From positions 1 through 64,000 of IMG/VR virus record IMGVR_UViG_3300036944_000273: a stretch of DNA of 64,000 nt. One strand, given 5' to 3'. The notes under the pieces are model-generated. The model was not told the DNA's origin, ran no database searches, and saw only the letters and a program-made list of their open reading frames with translations. Each line of letters starts with the position of its first letter. Position 1 is the stretch's first letter. Source of the stretch: a virus. Below, piece after piece: positions 52,805 to 60,449 of the stretch. The position numbers were made by a program, and so were the translations under genes.

Positions 52805-54352
52805 ATGATAGTTAAAAATGTAGAGTCTGGAGAAATAGCTAGACAGAAATTAATCAAAGGGGTTGACACTGTTGCAAATGCAGTGGGTTCAACTTTAGGT
52901 GCGAGAGGTCGGACTGTGTTGATGGAATCAGAACAACACATTGGTGGTATCACAGTTACAAAAGATGGAGTTACTGTAAGTAAAGGTATTAATCTTTTAG
53001 ATCCAACCGAGAACCTAGCGGTGATGATCATGCGTGAGGCATCGGAGAAGACTGCCAACTCGGCAGGCGATGGCACGACCACGAGCATGGTGCTGGCACA
53101 GGCCATCATCCATGAGGCGATGGGACAGATTAAGCCGAGCGATAACTTAACTCAAGTATTGCGTGACATTCAAGAGGCGAGCATTGAGGTGCTGGCTAAG
53201 TTGGACGAGATGTCGGTTGAGATTACAGACGAGAAGCTTGAGTCAGTTGCTACAATCTCTGCGAACGGGGATGAGGACACGGGTGCAATTATTGCAGATG
53301 CGTACAGTAAGGTGGGGCTGACCGGAGTGGTGACAGTTGAGCCGTCAAAGGATGCGTTGACATACTCGGAGATTATTAGTGGGATGAAGATAGACAGGGG
53401 CTTTGCCAGTAAGTATTTTGTTACTGACCACAAGAAGCAAGAGTGCGTGCTAGATGACCCATACATTTTGGTGACCGACCAGCCAATTAGTCATATCAAT
53501 GACATATACCCAATACTTGAGTTTATTCTTGATGGGAACAGGTCACTATTAATTGTGGGCGAGATTGAGGAGAATGCGTTGAACACGCTGAACGCTAACA
53601 AGATTAAGGCTAAGTTAAAAGTGTGCTCTATCATCCCACCGCAGTTTGGCTACAAGAAGCATCAGTTGATGCAAGACATTGCTCATGCGACGGGGGCTAA
53701 GTACTTCAGCGAGCAGACGGGTGACAACCTTGCCTTGGTGACAATTGACGACCTAGGCCGTGCTAAGAAGGTGATCAGTGGTAGGTTCAATACGCTGCTA
53801 AGAGATCCGGGTCAGCAGGGTGACGTGGAGGCGAGAGTAGAAGAGCTGCAGGAGCAGTTAAAGGTGGAGGAGAGTGCAATCGAGAAAGACTTCTTAAAAG
53901 AAAGGATCGCTAATCTTGGTGGTGGCGTGGCAGTAATTTATGTTGGGGCTCAGTCAGACATTGAGCAGAAGGAGAAGAAGGACCGGGTGGACGATGCGGT
54001 GTGTGCTGTGAGGGCTGCACTAGAAGAGGGCATTCTGCCAGGTGGTGGCGTAGCACTAAAAGATATCTCAGAGTCAATGGCGATAAAGAACAAAGGAGCA
54101 GCTATATTAATGCATGCACTGGTGAGCCCAATGAAGAAGATTGTTCAGAATGCAGGTGGGTCAATAGAAGATATCGCTGGCTGCTCTAAGGAGGGCGTGG
54201 GCATAAACGTGGTGACCATGGCTAAAGCTAACATGATGGAGGCTGGAATCATCGACCCGACAAAGGTGACCAAGGAGAGTTTAAGGAATGCTGTTAGCGT
54301 TGCTACAACTTTACTTTCAACAGATACAGTCATAACTAACATCAGAGCATAA
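52805..54352 (+). CDS. groEL: Phage chaperonin GroEL
   Basis: The protein has 515 aa against about 545 in bacteria. It keeps the nucleotide site: VTKDGV at 51-56, GDGTTT at 88-93, the GGGVAL loop and an Asp in DRVDDAV before it, matching the catalytic Asp398 of E. coli. The apical part is diverged and shortened, and the GGM-repeat tail is missing. It is expected to form folding rings with the GroES encoded next (TAATG overlap). From about 53000 codons become G/C-rich, unlike the first 200 bases and the flanks, hinting at mixed ancestry. Confidence 0.93.
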   Translation: MIVKNVESGEIARQKLIKGVDTVANAVGSTLGARGRTVLMESEQHIGGITVTKDGVTVSKGINLLDPTENLAVMIMREASEKTANSAGDGTTTSMVLAQAIIHEAMGQIKPSDNLTQVLRDIQEASIEVLAKLDEMSVEITDEKLESVATISANGDEDTGAIIADAYSKVGLTGVVTVEPSKDALTYSEIISGMKIDRGFASKYFVTDHKKQECVLDDPYILVTDQPISHINDIYPILEFILDGNRSLLIVGEIEENALNTLNANKIKAKLKVCSIIPPQFGYKKHQLMQDIAHATGAKYFSEQTGDNLALVTIDDLGRAKKVISGRFNTLLRDPGQQGDVEARVEELQEQLKVEESAIEKDFLKERIANLGGGVAVIYVGAQSDIEQKEKKDRVDDAVCAVRAALEEGILPGGGVALKDISESMAIKNKGAAILMHALVSPMKKIVQNAGGSIEDIAGCSKEGVGINVVTMAKANMMEAGIIDPTKVTKESLRNAVSVATTLLSTDTVITNIRA

Positions 54353-54609
54353 TGCGAGTAATTGGACAGAACATACTAGTCTTGCCTCAAGAAGAGGAGA
54401 CAAAAACAAAAGGAGGCTTGCTTATGTCGGCATCCGACACAAAGGAGCTACGCTACAAGAAGGCAACGGTGGCTGCTGTAGGCTCAGAGTCAGGCGGCAT
54501 CATGCCGGGTAACTTTATTTACTTTGACAAGGCTGCAGGCCATGGCATACGTGTGAACGATGACCTATATACGGTCATTACAGTTCGGGACGTTGTTGTT
54601 GTTCTTTGA
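54352..54609 (+). CDS. groES: Co-chaperonin GroES
   Basis: The protein has 85 aa. It shows NILVLPQEEETKTKGGLLM (first strand and mobile loop), ATVAAVGSES, IMPGNFIYFDKAAG and a final YTVITVRDVVVV. It caps the phage GroEL. It overlaps the convergent minus-strand gene by 32 bases with no terminator between. It is a single-barrel protein, unlike the two-barrel one at 2338. Confidence 0.88.
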   Translation: MRVIGQNILVLPQEEETKTKGGLLMSASDTKELRYKKATVAAVGSESGGIMPGNFIYFDKAAGHGIRVNDDLYTVITVRDVVVVL

Positions 54610-55111
54610 TAGAACGCTTCATTCTTTTAATGACTCTAGTGTACTGTCGATCGATGTACCTAGAGTCTTTTTTTTCTGCCAGCTGTATGTCAGTAACAAA
54701 CTCATTGATCGGCTCTTGGCCTAGTAGCTTCTTATAAACGCTACGCATGATGCCTTTGGCACTGGCAGATAGCTCGTACATCGGGGAGAATCCACGGCCA
54801 CCCTTACGGAACATAATAATTAGTCCACGCTCCATCATCTGTGGTACTCTATTTTGATTGAATCCAAATAAGCGACCATACTGCATGAGCGTGCACTCGT
54901 CAAATATGTGCTCAGAGTACAGAAATGAGATCAATTCAAAGTCAGCATAGGACCATTTGTGCTTAATACGCACCCAGGCACGCACAACTTTAATATATTT
55001 CAAGAAATCATGCTCAACTTCAGCCCTTTTAAAAGAAAATGGGCGGTTTCCGTACTCCCTAATCTTAATATTGCGGGGTTTGTACTCTCTTGGCTTAAAA
55101 TATGTCTTCAT
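54578..55111 (-). CDS. Winged-helix-like protein
   Basis: The protein has 177 aa: a basic start, then a helical region with FELISFLYSEHIFDECTLMQY and NQNRVPQMMERGLIIMFRKGGRG, resembling a MarR-type winged helix with a wing after the recognition helix. The end is basic. It may bind DNA as a regulator. It is paired by ATGA with the membrane gene upstream, and both are read from a divergent promoter. Confidence 0.6.
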   Translation of the reverse strand: MKTYFKPREYKPRNIKIREYGNRPFSFKRAEVEHDFLKYIKVVRAWVRIKHKWSYADFELISFLYSEHIFDECTLMQYGRLFGFNQNRVPQMMERGLIIMFRKGGRGFSPMYELSASAKGIMRSVYKKLLGQEPINEFVTDIQLAEKKDSRYIDRQYTRVIKRMKRSIKEQQQRPEL

Positions 55112-55575
55112 CGTACGATCAAACCAATAATAATGGCTAAGAAAGAGGCGATTTCAACCCAAAAGATGGCATTCTTCGTCTTATTTATGGCACAAATGGC
55201 TGAGAATGCTACAATAATCACAGTAGGTTGCCATAATCCTGACTCAAAATATAGTCCCATGAGGGCACATCCGATGCCTAAAACGGCTCCAAGGTAGTGC
55301 ACAATGTGGGTATTGGCACCGGTCCATTTAAACTGAGTGGCTGCACCGACAAAAGCTAGGCCCATACCAGAGAAGAAGTATAGTGGCGTTGACTCGTCAG
55401 ATTGGAAGACCATGGTGGTGGCGAGGAGCCAGCAGAAGATTGTAAAGAAATATCCTTGTCGAACGGTATTGAGCTTATAGTGCGACTCGGAGATAGAAGG
55501 TAGGATGCCAAATCGGTAGGTGATGTAGGCAACGTATGTTACAAAAATTAAAAACTGTGCAAGTGTTAGAATCAT
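55108..55575 (-). CDS. Polytopic membrane protein
   Basis: The protein has 155 aa with about five transmembrane segments (about 3-20, 43-58, 67-80, 91-108 and 113-152). No family was recognised. The minus-strand promoter box lies 20 bases upstream, and the gene overlaps the winged-helix gene by 4 bases. It could be an exclusion or superinfection protein; that is only a guess. Confidence 0.65.
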   Translation of the reverse strand: MILTLAQFLIFVTYVAYITYRFGILPSISESHYKLNTVRQGYFFTIFCWLLATTMVFQSDESTPLYFFSGMGLAFVGAATQFKWTGANTHIVHYLGAVLGIGCALMGLYFESGLWQPTVIIVAFSAICAINKTKNAIFWVEIASFLAIIIGLIVR

Positions 55576-55595
55576 TACGGTATATTTTATTTTAA

Positions 55596-55603
55596 CAAAT
55601 TTA
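55596..55603 (-). promoter_or_regulatory. Divergent minus-strand -7 box TAAATTTG
   Basis: Read on the minus strand it matches TAnnTTTG, 20 bases before the ATG at 55575. It is one base from the plus-strand box at 55605. Confidence 0.6.
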
Positions 55604-55604
55604 C

Positions 55605-55612
55605 TATCTTTG
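55605..55612 (+). promoter_or_regulatory. Divergent plus-strand -7 box TATCTTTG
   Basis: It matches TAnnTTTG, 23 bases before the ATG at 55636. It is one base from the minus-strand box, so polymerase binding on one strand should block the other. Confidence 0.6.
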
Positions 55613-55635
55613 TTTGAATTTTAAAATTATTGAAA

Positions 55636-55965
55636 ATGGGCAAGCAGAAAGCACCTAAGATTACAGTTGGAGAATTAAAGAAAGTTGTTGGCGGATTAAA
55701 GTCAGAGACTCAAACTCTAACTGATAGATATAATAAAACTTCTAATGCTATTGGTAATAGCATCGGCATGTCACGTGATTACGAGACATTAAAGATGCAA
55801 GAGAATCGTGGTAGAATGATCAAGCACAACGAGGACAAGATTGGTCGATATAGCAAGTTAATTGATAGTACAACTATTGTACACGACAAAGCTAGATTAG
55901 CAGAGAAGGAAGCCGCTTACAAGCGTGACTACCCTTTATCAAAAACATTTAATAGCAAGATGTAA
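55636..55965 (+). CDS. Small Lys-rich structural-type protein
   Basis: The protein has 109 aa from the ATG at 55636; a TTG two codons upstream is less likely. It is helical and basic (GELKKVVGGLKSETQTLTDRY, EAAYKRDYPLSKTF). It is the first gene of a run of tightly coupled small genes and overlaps the next by one base. The function is unknown. Confidence 0.7.
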   Translation: MGKQKAPKITVGELKKVVGGLKSETQTLTDRYNKTSNAIGNSIGMSRDYETLKMQENRGRMIKHNEDKIGRYSKLIDSTTIVHDKARLAEKEAAYKRDYPLSKTFNSKM

Positions 55966-56318
55966 TGGCAACTAAAAAAACAGAAATACCAGGCAAGTTG
56001 GTTAAAGGTGCAGTTAAAGGCTGGACTAATAAAGGGATGGCAGATACATTGACCGAAGTAAAGGTTATGCCAAAGACTAATCGCCTTAAGACATTTGCAC
56101 AAGATGTTAAGTCGGGCTTGAAAGGTGTTAATGCTGCTGTAGGTGGAGGTTTATTAGGTAAGGTAGCAGCAGTTGCACAAGCTCCTAATATTGTTGGCAT
56201 TTCTGCAATGGCTCAATCAGGCTACAAGAATAGAAAAGCTAGTGGTGCTACTCCTGGTGGCAAGAAGCCTTTATTTGGTCGTGATATTCCTCTTCCTGAT
56301 TCATCATCTTTATTCTAA
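55965..56318 (+). CDS. Small Gly/Ala/Lys-rich protein
   Basis: The protein has 117 aa, with a Gly-rich hydrophobic stretch (VGGGLLGKVAAVAQAP) in a basic context. TAATG overlaps lie at both ends. It could be a minor virion protein that interacts with DNA or membrane. Confidence 0.65.
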   Translation: MATKKTEIPGKLVKGAVKGWTNKGMADTLTEVKVMPKTNRLKTFAQDVKSGLKGVNAAVGGGLLGKVAAVAQAPNIVGISAMAQSGYKNRKASGATPGGKKPLFGRDIPLPDSSSLF

Positions 56319-56419
56319 TGAAAAAGATTATTAAGAAAGCTGCTAAGTATGAGTCTGAGAAATCTTTGGACGGAGCAATGAAGTTCTTAAAAGGAAATGT
56401 AAAGAAAATTAAAAAATAA
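56318..56419 (+). CDS. Tiny basic protein (33 aa)
   Basis: It begins MKKIIKKAAKYESEK and ends NVKKIKK, with about twelve Lys. The ATG overlaps the upstream stop (TAATG), and the next gene starts 2 bases after the stop. Confidence 0.65.
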   Translation: MKKIIKKAAKYESEKSLDGAMKFLKGNVKKIKK

Positions 56420-56420
56420 T

Positions 56421-56555
56421 ATGGCTAAGAAAGTACAAGAAAAATCGTCAATCAATAAACCAATGCCTACACAAACAATGGGCATTACGGATATTGTAAG
56501 AGCAGCTAAAGTAATGAAGGCGGCTAAGAAAATGGCTCTTAAAAAAATGTTCTAG
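56421..56555 (+). CDS. Tiny basic protein (44 aa)
   Basis: It begins MAKKVQEKSSINKPM and ends KKMALKKMF. It is a basic helix with Met/Ala. The next ATG is 2 bases after the stop. The function is unknown. Confidence 0.65.
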   Translation: MAKKVQEKSSINKPMPTQTMGITDIVRAAKVMKAAKKMALKKMF

Positions 56556-56556
56556 C

Positions 56557-56748
56557 ATGGAAAGCTTAGGAGATTTGGTTGCTAAGGTAACCGAGGTTAC
56601 CGGCATCAAGGCCGTAGTTGAGGCAGTTGCAGGAAAAGACTGCGGCTGTGCACAACGCCAACAAAAAATGAACGAGATGTTTCCGTTCAATACACCAAAA
56701 GAACAGTTCTACGCTGACAAAATAAACAACCAAGAGATTGGTCTATAA
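56557..56748 (+). CDS. Small protein with CGC motif
   Basis: The protein has 63 aa: a helical start (GDLVAKVTEVTGIKAVVEAV), KDCGCAQRQQKMNEMFPF in the middle, then an acidic-neutral tail. This DCGC..R..K.N..FP pattern recurs in marine and freshwater phage proteins of unknown function. Confidence 0.7.
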   Translation: MESLGDLVAKVTEVTGIKAVVEAVAGKDCGCAQRQQKMNEMFPFNTPKEQFYADKINNQEIGL

Positions 56749-56750
56749 CC

Positions 56751-57416
56751 ATGCCTAATGTACCTTTAGATACTAGATTTGTTGGATTCGCCCCTCAAAC
56801 TAATTTGCAAGAGCGAAAGAGTGCTTTAATCAACTCATTATCTCAGCCATATACAATGGCTGATATTAAAAACTCAATATCTAGCCCAACGTTAGATATA
56901 GTTTTAAATAATGGTAATATTGTTTATGCAGATTCTACAGTATATACCAACTGTATTCATCCTGTAGTAAATAATACACTCGAGTTTGATTCTTTTTATA
57001 ACTTACAGATTACAATAGATGCAAATGACATTACAATTTCAACTGCATCATGTTTTTTTAATTTAATCATAATCCCTTTAGGTAGTCAAGATTTACAAAG
57101 TATTAGTGTCCCAAATTTAGCTGAATGTTTAAGTGAATTACGTTGTCAAAATCAAACAAATTTAACAACTATTAATATTGGACAGATAGGACAATTGAGA
57201 CAAATGAATGCTATTTTTCTTGAAGATAATGCTTTAACAGAAGAAACTGTAAATTATATTCTAGCATTATTAGTTAGTTTAGATGGTAATAATAACACAG
57301 TATATTGGGATGGTAGTATATATTTAACTGGAGGTACAAATGCTGCTCCAGCCGGGCAAGGATTAATTGACAAGCAGACTCTTATTGATAGAGGTGCAAG
57401 TGTAGATACTAATTAA
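56751..57416 (+). CDS. Beta-rich hypothetical protein with repeat-like strands
   Basis: The protein has 221 aa. Repeating Leu/Ile/Asn segments (VPNLAECLSELRCQNQTNLTTINIG, ALTEETVNYILALL) suggest a small leucine-rich-repeat or solenoid fold. Positioned in the structural small-gene run, it may be a virion appendage. It is coupled to the next gene by one base. Confidence 0.6.
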   Translation: MPNVPLDTRFVGFAPQTNLQERKSALINSLSQPYTMADIKNSISSPTLDIVLNNGNIVYADSTVYTNCIHPVVNNTLEFDSFYNLQITIDANDITISTASCFFNLIIIPLGSQDLQSISVPNLAECLSELRCQNQTNLTTINIGQIGQLRQMNAIFLEDNALTEETVNYILALLVSLDGNNNTVYWDGSIYLTGGTNAAPAGQGLIDKQTLIDRGASVDTN

Positions 57417-57706
57417 TGAAAGCGACAGCTAAATATTACGCGACACATCCGGAGGCTCGCAAAAAACGCTTAGAATATCAGGCCGACTATAACAAACGTG
57501 CTGATCAACTCAAAAAGCGTATAGAGTTAAACCGGGAAAACCGCAAACGTGGCACATATGGTGACAAAACTGGACCTCATGCTGGGAAAGATTTAGCACA
57601 TCACTCAAGTGGTCGTTTAACATATAAATCGCCATCTAAAAATAGGGGTGATAAAAATGACACAGATGGTGATAAAAGAGCGAGGGGAACTAAAAAGAAA
57701 AAGTAA
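57416..57706 (+). CDS. Highly basic protein
   Basis: The protein has 96 aa and is about one third Lys/Arg. A helical basic start is followed by KDLAHHSSGRLTYKSPSKNRGDKND, a form known from phage proteins that look like degenerate HNH folds, and a tail of Lys. The function is unknown. It probably binds DNA. Confidence 0.65.
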   Translation: MKATAKYYATHPEARKKRLEYQADYNKRADQLKKRIELNRENRKRGTYGDKTGPHAGKDLAHHSSGRLTYKSPSKNRGDKNDTDGDKRARGTKKKK

Positions 57707-58011
57707 TGGCAGATATTAAGAACATGTTGGACCGATATGGACTAGCTGGTGTTAATAAGCCCAAGCGGCAAACATCAGGTGGCAAGTCGCATGTTGTCCT
57801 AGCTAAGGAAGGTGACCAAGTTAAGTTAATTCGCTTTGGTCAAGCAGGAGTAAAGACTAACCAGACAGCTGGTCAACGTGAAGCTTTTAAATCTCGTCAT
57901 GCTAAAAATATTGCTAAAGGTAAAATGTCTGCTGCATATTGGGCAGATAAAGTTAAGTGGTCACCAAGCAAAACTGCATCGCCATCTAAAAAATGGGTAA
58001 AAGGATCTTAA
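57706..58011 (+). CDS. Basic protein of phage-common type
   Basis: The protein has 101 aa. VLAKEGDQVKLIRFGQAGV and FKSRHAKNIAKGKMSAAYWADKVKW match a conserved style of small basic phage protein of unknown function (similar to DUF5872-type). A Ser/Lys-rich tail follows. Confidence 0.7.
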   Translation: MADIKNMLDRYGLAGVNKPKRQTSGGKSHVVLAKEGDQVKLIRFGQAGVKTNQTAGQREAFKSRHAKNIAKGKMSAAYWADKVKWSPSKTASPSKKWVKGS

Positions 58012-58012
58012 T

Positions 58013-58165
58013 ATGAAAAAGCTAAACAAATTAGGAGTAGAAAACTCTTTGTGGAATAACATCCGGGCAAGCAAAGGCTCAGGCAATAAGCCTACCAAAG
58101 AAATGCTCAAGCAAGAAAAAAAGATCAAAAAGCAAGAGAAAAAAAGTAATATCTTTGTAGCATAA
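58013..58165 (+). CDS. Tiny basic protein (50 aa)
   Basis: It begins MKKLNKLGVENSLWNNIR and ends KKSNIFVA, helical with many Lys. It starts one base after the previous stop. Confidence 0.65.
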   Translation: MKKLNKLGVENSLWNNIRASKGSGNKPTKEMLKQEKKIKKQEKKSNIFVA

Positions 58166-58174
58166 ATAATTAAT

Positions 58175-58309
58175 ATGAAGAAGGTAACTAAAAAGACTGC
58201 GTTTGATATCAAAGAGGCAAGCAACCAAAAGCTTAAGCCTGCTGCTCGTAAGCACTATGCAGAAAATGCACAAGCTGCTATGAAGAACCAAATGAAAAAG
58301 AAGAAATAA
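58175..58309 (+). CDS. Tiny basic protein (44 aa)
   Basis: It begins MKKVTKKTAFDIKEASNQK and ends QMKKKK. It is helical and Lys/Ala-rich, and the next gene starts one base after the stop. The function is unknown. Confidence 0.65.
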   Translation: MKKVTKKTAFDIKEASNQKLKPAARKHYAENAQAAMKNQMKKKK

Positions 58310-58310
58310 G

Positions 58311-58574
58311 ATGGGAGTTTTAAATTATACACAATCGGGTCGTGCCGCTGCTGTTACTAAATCAGACACGGAATTAATCCCTAGTGTTTCAGGTGGTACA
58401 AATGCCGAAGGATGCATTCTTTACATTGGAGGAACAGGCAACGTGCGTGTTCTAACAATCGGTGGAGATGATGTAATCTTCTACGGTGTGCCTGCAGGTA
58501 CAACACTACAAGTTAAAGTTAGACAAGTGTTTTCAACAAATACATCTGCTACTAACATTGTAGCTCTTTGGTAA
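58311..58574 (+). CDS. Small structural protein, candidate decoration or spike protein
   Basis: The protein has 87 aa, all beta and Gly/Thr-rich (CILYIGGTGNVRVLTIGGDDVIFYGV), ending in IVALW. Such C-terminal ALW beta proteins are often found with head or tail genes. The next ATG immediately follows its stop. Confidence 0.6.
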   Translation: MGVLNYTQSGRAAAVTKSDTELIPSVSGGTNAEGCILYIGGTGNVRVLTIGGDDVIFYGVPAGTTLQVKVRQVFSTNTSATNIVALW

Positions 58575-58748
58575 ATGAACGAATCTGATTTCAGACTTGG
58601 TATAATCAATGTAGCAGCTTTAGCTATGTCATATTCTAATCTTGAATCATGGTTTAAGGTAGTACTACTTGGCGTGACCATTGGATATACGATTACAAAA
58701 TGGGTCATGTTATTTTATAAAAAAAATGAACCAATCGAAGATAAGTGA
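58575..58748 (+). CDS. Candidate holin component (57 aa membrane protein)
   Basis: It begins MNESDFRLGIINVAALAMS and has two hydrophobic stretches (about 8-20 and 26-48), ending in KKNEPIEDK. It lies before a second small membrane gene and the endolysin, so it probably helps form the membrane lesion. It overlaps the next gene by 23 bases. Confidence 0.6.
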   Translation: MNESDFRLGIINVAALAMSYSNLESWFKVVLLGVTIGYTITKWVMLFYKKNEPIEDK

Positions 58749-58968
58749 TTTCTTAAAATCCAAAGGCGAATATTCACACACGAGACTCATTTCTATAATT
58801 GGGTCTTTTGTTGTTTTTGGGGCTTTCATATATGACTCATCGAATAATGGTTTGCAGGATTTGATGGCCATTGTTATCTCGGGTTCTTTAATTAACGCAA
58901 CCGCATCTAAATTTTCAAAACATGAAACTATCAGAACACCTAGACCTGGTGGAGGTGACGAGATCTGA
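58726..58968 (+). CDS. Candidate holin (80 aa)
   Basis: It runs from the ATG at 58726: MNQSKISDFLKSKGEYS, then two transmembrane segments (about 20-36 and 42-60) and a charged C-terminus. It is coupled to the 57-aa gene and overlaps the endolysin by 47 bases. A two-gene holin or holin/antiholin pair fits the layout. Confidence 0.6.
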   Translation: MNQSKISDFLKSKGEYSHTRLISIIGSFVVFGAFIYDSSNNGLQDLMAIVISGSLINATASKFSKHETIRTPRPGGGDEI

Positions 58969-59368
58969 GTATGCTAAAAGAAATGGCATTAATAATATGC
59001 CTAATGCTGAGTATACTGAGAATCTAATTGAACTAGCAAAGAAAATATTTGAGCCAATTAGGGTTCACTTTAATAAGCCTATTCATATCTCAAGTGGCTT
59101 TCGCTCAAAGATGTTAAATGCTGCTATTGGTGGTGCTAAGAATTCACAGCATACCAAAGGTCAGGCAATTGACATTGACCAGGGCAATAGGAAAGAGAAC
59201 ATGGAGATTTTTGATTTCATCAAAAACAATTTAGAGTTTGATCAGCTTATTAATGAGTTTGGCTACGATTGGATACACGTGTCTTACAACACAGATGGCA
59301 AGCAAGCCAAGCAGGTATTAGATGCCATCAAAGAAGGGAAAGTAACTAAATACATTACACATAAATGA
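58922..59368 (+). CDS. Endolysin, M15 family D-Ala peptidase
   Basis: The protein has 148 aa. The M15_3 signature is complete: HISSGFRS at 55-62, SQHTKGQAIDID at 75-86 with metal ligands His77 and Asp84, and DWIHVSY at 116-122 with His119. It cuts peptidoglycan peptides. No signal peptide, so it needs the holins encoded just upstream. It overlaps the spanin gene by 4 bases. Confidence 0.92.
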   Translation: MKLSEHLDLVEVTRSEYAKRNGINNMPNAEYTENLIELAKKIFEPIRVHFNKPIHISSGFRSKMLNAAIGGAKNSQHTKGQAIDIDQGNRKENMEIFDFIKNNLEFDQLINEFGYDWIHVSYNTDGKQAKQVLDAIKEGKVTKYITHK

Positions 59369-59817
59369 GAAATCTATTAGCCATCCTGTCAATTTTTTTA
59401 ATATTCTCTTGCAAGCCTGCAAAGACTGTAACGGTTACAAAAGAGATTGTTCGAATTGACACGGTACGTGATTACAAAGTAATTACAAAGTATGATGCGG
59501 TGCATGACACGCTAACCATTGAGAACCCATGCGATTCTTCTGGCATCTTAACGAGTTTCTATAGCCGGATCAAGATACCACAAGGAAAGGTAGTCGTTCG
59601 TTCTGTACGTGGCAAGATTCAGGCCATATTAGACATTGATTCGATTGAAAGTGTTTATGAAAAAAAGTATCGATCATTAGTCGGAAAAAGTGTGCAAAAC
59701 AAAGAAATATTGGTCGTAAAAAATGTGATACCTAAATGGGCTATTTGGTTTATGGCTATAAGTGGAGTTTTTTCTTTCTTGTATATTAGAAATTTTATCC
59801 TTAAATTTACAACGTAA
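59365..59817 (+). CDS. Candidate u-spanin (lipoprotein with C-terminal TM)
   Basis: The protein has 150 aa. A lipoprotein signal ends with IFSC at 13-16 (Cys16), followed by a periplasmic region with strands and helices (about 20-120) and a C-terminal transmembrane helix at 125-146. An outer-membrane lipid at one end and an inner-membrane anchor at the other is the topology of unimolecular spanins such as T1 gp11, which fuse both membranes at the last step of lysis. It follows the endolysin directly. Confidence 0.7.
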   Translation: MRNLLAILSIFLIFSCKPAKTVTVTKEIVRIDTVRDYKVITKYDAVHDTLTIENPCDSSGILTSFYSRIKIPQGKVVVRSVRGKIQAILDIDSIESVYEKKYRSLVGKSVQNKEILVVKNVIPKWAIWFMAISGVFSFLYIRNFILKFTT

Positions 59818-59831
59818 TAAACCGAGTGTTA

Positions 59832-59910
59832 GTGTAGGACCTAATATTCGATTTAAACAGTTGTAAAACTAAACAGCCCCGACGGTCCTACACGTTGGGG
59901 TTTTGTTTTT
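59832..59910 (+). ncRNA. Pseudoknot-capable terminator RNA
   Basis: The hairpin CCCCGAC / GTTGGGG (59877-59900) with a T-rich tail looks like a terminator of the lysis operon. Its ten-base loop GGTCCTACAC is perfectly complementary to GTGTAGGACC at 59832-59841, 35 bases upstream. The two pairings can form a pseudoknot or compete as alternative structures. Confidence 0.6.
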
Positions 59911-59911
59911 T

Positions 59912-60442
59912 ATGGAAGATTTAATATGGTTCCCTATTGTCGGGTATGAAGGATTGTACGAAATAACTAAATGCGGTAAAGTTAAATCGTTGGATAAAAC
60001 TAGAATTGGAGTTTGCAAAAGAAATTATAAAGGAAAATATATTTCAATTGTAAAAGTTGGAATAGGATATTATTCTGTTTCTTTATTTAAAAATGGAATA
60101 AAAAAGAAATGGCTTTTGCATAGATTGGTTGCCATGTGTTTTTTAGATAAAATAGAAGGTAAAGATTTTGTTAATCATAAAGACAGCAATAAATCAAACA
60201 ATCATGTTGACAATTTAGAATGGGTTTCTTCAATAGAAAACAATTGTCATATGCAAAAAAATAAAAAAACAACTTCAAAGTATACAGGAGTATATTTGCA
60301 TGTAGATAAAAAAAGATATGTTGCTAAAATAAATCATAATGGTAAAAAAAATCATTTAGGTATATTTGAAACTGAAGAAATGGCTTATTTGGCTAGGGTT
60401 AACTTTGAGGTAGCAAATAATATAGATAATAAGTATCTTTAA
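59912..60442 (+). CDS. HNH homing endonuclease (NUMOD4-HNH-AP2)
   Basis: The protein has 176 aa from the ATG at 59912. NUMOD4-like part: WFPIVGYEGLYEITKCGKVKSL (about 5-27). HNH: LLHRLVAMCFLD, DFVNHKDSNKSNNHVDNLEWVS (about 68-110). AP2 DNA-binding: SKYTGVYLHVDKKRYVAKI, HLGIFETEEMAYLARVN (about 123-170). It would cut an uninserted allele and copy itself by repair. It is AT-richer than its neighbours and sits between the lysis operon and the tail fibre, a free-standing insertion. Confidence 0.88.
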   Translation: MEDLIWFPIVGYEGLYEITKCGKVKSLDKTRIGVCKRNYKGKYISIVKVGIGYYSVSLFKNGIKKKWLLHRLVAMCFLDKIEGKDFVNHKDSNKSNNHVDNLEWVSSIENNCHMQKNKKTTSKYTGVYLHVDKKRYVAKINHNGKKNHLGIFETEEMAYLARVNFEVANNIDNKYL

Positions 60443-60449
60443 AAATATG

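Noticed and set aside
59903-59911. TTG start three codons upstream for the HNH gene
   Set aside because: It lies in the T-run of the terminator. The ATG at 59912 starts directly with the conserved NUMOD4-type sequence.
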